The notes under the pieces are model-generated. The model worked only from the letters and a program-made list of their open reading frames with translations. It did not search any database and was not told the origin of the DNA. DNA of 64,000 nt from Algoriphagus sediminis (GTDB lineage Bacteria > Bacteroidota > Bacteroidia > Cytophagales > Cyclobacteriaceae): the NCBI RefSeq assembly GCF_030403435.1, contig NZ_JAUEPH010000001.1, forward strand, positions 620,001 through 684,000, read 5' to 3'. A program made the translations under genes and the position numbers. Of this stretch, positions 60,302-64,000 are shown in pieces (the stretch's first letter is position 1; every line of letters begins with the position of its first letter).

Positions 60302-62824
60302 TCACGTATTCCCTCTCAAAATACCCATTGGTGGTTGGTTAATGATTTTTCGGCCATTTAGCCAACCGAGAACTATGGTCAAGCCGGTAATGGCTAAATA
60401 AAGGAATAGGCCTTCTAACCAGGCACCCGTAAAGGTGATTTCAAAAACGAACTGACATAGCAGCCAGGTGGCCACGAAGGAAAGGATTATCCCTGAAAGT
60501 GAAGCTAAGCTACCCAAGAAGAAATATTCAAGGGTGTTAATCTGGGAAACAATGGAAGAACTTGCTCCTAGTGTCCTCAAAAGAATACTTTCTCGCATCC
60601 TCTGGTACTTACTTATGATGAGCGAACTGATTAAAACCAGTATTCCAGTGGCAATGGAAAACAAGGCCATAAACTGAATCACAAAACCGATCTTATCCAA
60701 AATCTCTTCCAGCGTTTCTACGATGGTCCCTAGATTGATCACCGAAATATTGGGGAACTCACGAACCACCGAGGATTGAATCTGAGCAGACTCCTGATCG
60801 TTATTTGTTCGGGTAATCAGGACGTGAAACTTTGGCGCAGCATCTAGAACTCCATCAGGGAAAAGGACAATAAAATTCGTCGACACCTGACTGAAGTCTA
60901 CATTTCTTAATGAACCTACATAGGTTTTTAATGGTCTTCCCTGAACGTTGAATACAATCTCATCGCCCATCTTTATCCTCTCATCTTCAGCCCAGCTACT
61001 CGAAAAACTCACAAAAATAGAATCTCCGGGAGTATAAGGTTTTAATTCTCCCTCTGCCATTGTTTCGGTGGAAGTTAGGGTGTCCCTATAGGTCACGCGA
61101 AATTCCCGATTGTATATCCACCTGGGATTTCTTTCCTCATCCGAAAGCTCATTGTTTTCAACTTTATCCACCCCATTTATCTCCTCAATCTGCATGGTCA
61201 CAATCGGTACTTCCTGGATGATAGGAAGACCTTTCTCGGTGATTTTTTGCTTGACAGGTTCTAACTGCGGAGTTTGGATATCAAACATCAAAAGGTTTGG
61301 TTGTTCATCCTTATCAGCAAAGCTAACCTCAGCCAGAAGTAAGTTTTGAAGGAAGAAAAGAGTACTGACCATGGCCGTACCCAGACCAATAGTAGCGATC
61401 AAAGAAATGGTTTGGTTGTTAGGTCTGTACAAATTGGCCAAGGATTGCCGCAGGGTATACTTGAGTGTAATGGGAAGAAACCTTCTTACTGACCACATAA
61501 TAGCTTTGCCGAGGAGCCATAAAGCGCCGAAGGCAAAAACAACAAAAGCCGTAAAACCTAAGCCCAACTTCCATGAATCCAAAAGATAGAAGCTAAAGCC
61601 CCAAATAAATAAAAGTATTCCGGCGATTACTGCCCACCTGAGAGGATCCCGCAGCAGAGACGTATCGGCTGATTCAGGCCTCAGTGTAGCCATCGGAGAC
61701 ACATTTCTTACTTTCAACAGAGGAAGAAGGGCAAAGAGAATCGATACGAATAAACCTGTGATGATTCCAAAACCTATGGATAACCATGAAATCCCAACTT
61801 CGACCTCCACGGGTAAAAATTCTGAGAAAACAGAAGGCAAAATAAATTGAAGAAGGCTGCCAAGAATAGCTCCCAGAATAGCCCCAGCCAGCCCCATAAT
61901 CTTAATTTCGGCAAGATAAATAAGCAGTACATCCCTTGAGGAAACACCGAGACATCTTAAAACCGCAACGGAGGCCAGCTTCTCTTTCACAAAAACATTC
62001 ACGGCACTTGCCACCCCCACACATCCCAGTAATAATGCAATGAAAGCGACAAGACTTAAGAAATTAGACAGGTTGGAAAAAGCTCGACCAGTAGATCTTT
62101 TTCTATCATCGACCGTGTCGGCGTCCACCCTATCCAGATCCCATGCGTCTTCGAAAGGCTCAATTAGAAGCTCTACATCAGTTCCTTCGGTAAATTGGTA
62201 GTACTTATTATAATTGACACGGCTACCATATTGGACCAGACCAGTTTCTTCCAGGTACTCCATGGGAATATAAACCGTCGGAGCAACGGTAGCTGTAATT
62301 CCTGTTTGACCAGGAACCTGAGCCAACTCTCCCACTACTTCAAATTCGACCTCTCCTACCTTGATAATATCGCCAACATTGGCATTAAATTGTGCCAAAA
62401 GTGCACCCTCCACCAAGGCTTTTTTTCCTCCTGCTCTAAATGAAGCATCCCCTTCAGCTGGAGTAGTTTCCAGAGCTCCATAAAAAGGGAAAGCTCCTTC
62501 CAAGGCTCTAACTTGCGTAAGACGACTTGCCCCTGTTTTAGGATATGCCACCATACTGGCAAAGTTCACCTCACCAGCCATTTGAATAGCTAAACTGTCG
62601 ATGGGCTGATCACCAACAGGTTTATTGTTTTCCAGGACCAAATCGGCTCCTAGAAGCTCCTTGGCCTGATTATCAATATCCTTTGTAAGGTTTTCTCCAA
62701 AGCTGCTTATCGCCACCAAGGCGGCAATGCCCACTACCATCGAAGAAACAAAAAGAAGTAAACGGGAGATGTTCTTTCGAAAATCCCGAAAAGCCATCTT
62801 TAAAATCCATGAAATATCAGGCAT
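60302..62824 (-). CDS. FtsX/MacB-type ABC transporter permease (YbbP-like)
   Basis: An 840-residue permease from ATG 62824, which has a strong AGGAGG 7 bases before it; the TTG at 62848 is less likely. It has one N-terminal helix, a periplasmic core domain, an FtsX domain with three helices (about 260-390), two more helices, a second periplasmic domain and a second FtsX domain near the C terminus, the two-repeat plan of E. coli YbbP. The start overlaps the ATPase gene by 8 bp. The system belongs to the lipoprotein/lipid-extraction ABC group, but the substrate is not known. Confidence 0.9.
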   Translation of the reverse strand: MPDISWILKMAFRDFRKNISRLLLFVSSMVVGIAALVAISSFGENLTKDIDNQAKELLGADLVLENNKPVGDQPIDSLAIQMAGEVNFASMVAYPKTGASRLTQVRALEGAFPFYGALETTPAEGDASFRAGGKKALVEGALLAQFNANVGDIIKVGEVEFEVVGELAQVPGQTGITATVAPTVYIPMEYLEETGLVQYGSRVNYNKYYQFTEGTDVELLIEPFEDAWDLDRVDADTVDDRKRSTGRAFSNLSNFLSLVAFIALLLGCVGVASAVNVFVKEKLASVAVLRCLGVSSRDVLLIYLAEIKIMGLAGAILGAILGSLLQFILPSVFSEFLPVEVEVGISWLSIGFGIITGLFVSILFALLPLLKVRNVSPMATLRPESADTSLLRDPLRWAVIAGILLFIWGFSFYLLDSWKLGLGFTAFVVFAFGALWLLGKAIMWSVRRFLPITLKYTLRQSLANLYRPNNQTISLIATIGLGTAMVSTLFFLQNLLLAEVSFADKDEQPNLLMFDIQTPQLEPVKQKITEKGLPIIQEVPIVTMQIEEINGVDKVENNELSDEERNPRWIYNREFRVTYRDTLTSTETMAEGELKPYTPGDSIFVSFSSSWAEDERIKMGDEIVFNVQGRPLKTYVGSLRNVDFSQVSTNFIVLFPDGVLDAAPKFHVLITRTNNDQESAQIQSSVVREFPNISVINLGTIVETLEEILDKIGFVIQFMALFSIATGILVLISSLIISKYQRMRESILLRTLGASSSIVSQINTLEYFFLGSLASLSGIILSFVATWLLCQFVFEITFTGAWLEGLFLYLAITGLTIVLGWLNGRKIINQPPMGILRGNT

Positions 62825-63494
62825 GGGCTTCCTCCTGTATTTTGCCACCTTTGATGTGGATGATGCGTTGGGTTTTGGCCGCTAAATCGAGGTCATGAGT
62901 TACTAAAACCAGAGTAGTCCCCTCCTCCTTGTTCAAATCAAAAATTAGCTTCTCGATCATCTCACCAGTCTCAGTGTCCAAATTTCCAGTGGGTTCGTCC
63001 GCAAAAAGAATCCTCGGTTCATTCGCGAAAGCTCGTGCAATGGATACCCTTTGCTGCTCACCTCCGGATAGCTGGGTGGGATAATGGGTTGAACGGTCCC
63101 CCAAACCAACCTTGGCCAGTAATTCCTGAGCTTTTTGTCTGGCATCCTTTCTTTTCTTCAATTCAAGGGGTACCATAACATTTTCCAGTGCTGTAAGTGT
63201 TGGGAGCAACTGGAAATTCTGAAAAATAAAACCAACACGCTGGTTACGAATAGCTGCTCTTTCATCTTCTGAAAGGTTTTCCATGGCTTTACCATCGAGC
63301 TGAACTGATCCAGAAGTACCAGAGTCCAGCCCCGCACAAAGTCCGAGAAGTGTGGTTTTCCCCGAACCTGACGGCCCAACGATTGAGATGCTTTCTCCTT
63401 CTTCAATGTCAAAGGTTACATCATCGAGAACCGTTAGGCTGCGGTTACCACTTTTATACGTTTTGGTAAGATTTTTTATAGAAAGTATATTCAT
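62817..63494 (-). CDS. ABC transporter ATP-binding protein (YbbA/LolD-like)
   Basis: A 225-residue ATPase from ATG 63494. It has Walker A GPSGSGKTTLLG (residues about 38-49), the Q-loop FQNFQLLPTLTALENV, ABC signature LSGGEQQRVSIARAFAN, Walker B ILFADEPTGNLD and H-loop THD. It pairs with the permease downstream, overlapping it. Together with the divergent tesA gene this reproduces the conserved ybbA-ybbP-tesA neighbourhood of other bacteria. Confidence 0.95.
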   Translation of the reverse strand: MNILSIKNLTKTYKSGNRSLTVLDDVTFDIEEGESISIVGPSGSGKTTLLGLCAGLDSGTSGSVQLDGKAMENLSEDERAAIRNQRVGFIFQNFQLLPTLTALENVMVPLELKKRKDARQKAQELLAKVGLGDRSTHYPTQLSGGEQQRVSIARAFANEPRILFADEPTGNLDTETGEMIEKLIFDLNKEEGTTLVLVTHDLDLAAKTQRIIHIKGGKIQEEAHA

Positions 63495-63690
63495 CAAGTG
63501 TGTTTAATTGCAAAAACATGATAAATGAAACGCTCTCGTTCTAACTTTGTTAGATAATATGAGTTTCATTCTTTTAGGTTAAACCTAATTTGATTTTCAA
63601 TTCTCGGAGCTTGATACTCGAAAAAGCAACGAGGACTGAATTAATAAAAAAGAGACGAGATTATAAATTCTTTTTATACCTCCGGAAAAA

Positions 63691-64000
63691 ATGCTAAAGA
63701 AATATATAAATAATTCAAGACCCATAGAACAAGTTTTCAAGGCTTTTGTCGTACTGACAATCCTATCATTGATGAGCTTTTGCGCAAGCCCAGAATCGAA
63801 AGAAGAAGTTCAAAGTGAAACCCAAACCGAAGAGGCGGAAGTTTCAGAATCCAACACTCAAAAAACAATCCTGTTCTTCGGAAACAGCCTTACCGCAGGC
63901 TATGGAATTGATCAGGATGATTCTTTTGCTGGTCTTACCCAGAAAAGATTGGACTCTCTTGAGATTAATTATCGAGTTATAAATGGAGGCCTTTCGGGAG
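63691..64000 (+). CDS. SGNH-hydrolase (TesA-like arylesterase) lipoprotein, 5' part only
   Basis: An ATG at 63691 opens a frame that runs off the right edge at 103 codons. An N-terminal hydrophobic segment ends SLMSFC, a lipobox with Cys near residue 31, and a polar Glu/Ser-rich linker follows. Then comes the GDSL block TILFFGNSLTAGYGIDQDDSF with the nucleophile Ser in GNSL; the usual Asp is Asn here. The GG of VINGGLSG is the second block. It is divergent from the ABC transporter, as tesA is in E. coli. A TAACTTTG box at 63542-63549 may be its -7 element. Confidence 0.85.
   Translation, partial: MLKKYINNSRPIEQVFKAFVVLTILSLMSFCASPESKEEVQSETQTEEAEVSESNTQKTILFFGNSLTAGYGIDQDDSFAGLTQKRLDSLEINYRVINGGLSG

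Noticed and set aside
63541..63553. CTAAC-TTT-GTTAG palindrome as an operator between the ABC genes and tesA
   Set aside because: The centre coincides with a TAACTTTG promoter box and the palindrome is short; no regulator is nearby to support it.

Overview
The window looks like chromosomal DNA from an aerobic marine or aquatic member of the Bacteroidota, most likely Cytophagales and close to Algoriphagus/Cyclobacteriaceae. This placement comes from gene content and style, not from a search. The signs are a type IX secretion (gliding-motility type) C-terminal domain on a 928-residue secreted protein, a three-gene succinate dehydrogenase/fumarate reductase of the cytochrome b558 type, ExbB with two ExbD proteins, many lipoproteins with acidic residues after the lipid-anchored Cys, weak Shine-Dalgarno sites, and promoters of the Bacteroidota type (TTG, about 20 bases, TAnnTTTG). 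There are three tRNA genes (Arg-ACG, Ser-GGA, Leu-CAA) and no rRNA, CRISPR array, intact insertion sequence or prophage.

Layout. 0-17 kb: a partial lipoprotein gene, tRNA-Arg, an outer-membrane barrel, rpoN (sigma-54), asnS, a DUF3667 protein, two MFS-type transporters flanking the NAD(P)HX repair enzyme, an exbB/exbD operon, and a DUF1501 plus cytochrome/DUF1549/DUF1553 pair. 16.6-17.6 kb is a gene-poor stretch holding a decayed reading frame, tRNA-Ser and a second partial copy of that tRNA's 3' end. 17.7-23.9 kb is a leftward run: asparaginase, TatD nuclease, two family-2 glycosyltransferases, a polysaccharide deacetylase and a GAF/PP2C phosphatase with a small partner. 23.9-38 kb: ruvC, a barrel protein, a Crp-type regulator, a beta-helix lipoprotein paired with a diheme cytochrome, sdhCAB, the type IX secreted protein, an SbtA-type transporter divergent from a LysR regulator, and fabD. 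38-46 kb: folK, sppA, then an accessory island of secreted proteins and lipoproteins. 46-58.5 kb: pgk and a tight leftward housekeeping run (tsaC-type, TPR lipoprotein, thioesterase, NUDIX, unknown, recQ, enoyl-CoA hydratase, comEC), then a barrel protein, GNAT, phoH, and divergent from it a SAM-hydroxide-adenosyltransferase-like gene. 58.5-64 kb: tRNA-Leu, a remnant of an ABC permease, a lipoprotein, and the conserved ybbA/ybbP/tesA neighbourhood.

Most notable is the accessory island at 40.4-45.8 kb. A surface-type lipoprotein carrying a putative zinc metalloprotease domain (HEILH) has no usable start codon in its own frame. The only ATG lies upstream of an 11-unit CA/TG dinucleotide tract and is out of frame by one base, so gain of one repeat unit or loss of two would connect it to a convincing lipoprotein signal. 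This is the classic layout of a phase-variable gene seen in its OFF state. Its stop codon overlaps the start of a small lipoprotein gene, a possible partner or immunity protein. A lone copy of its N-terminal domain lies 1.3 kb downstream of its stop codon. One gene away, an endonuclease/exonuclease/phosphatase-family gene is also split from its signal peptide, by what looks like an 8-base insertion. Both frameshifts need read-level confirmation.
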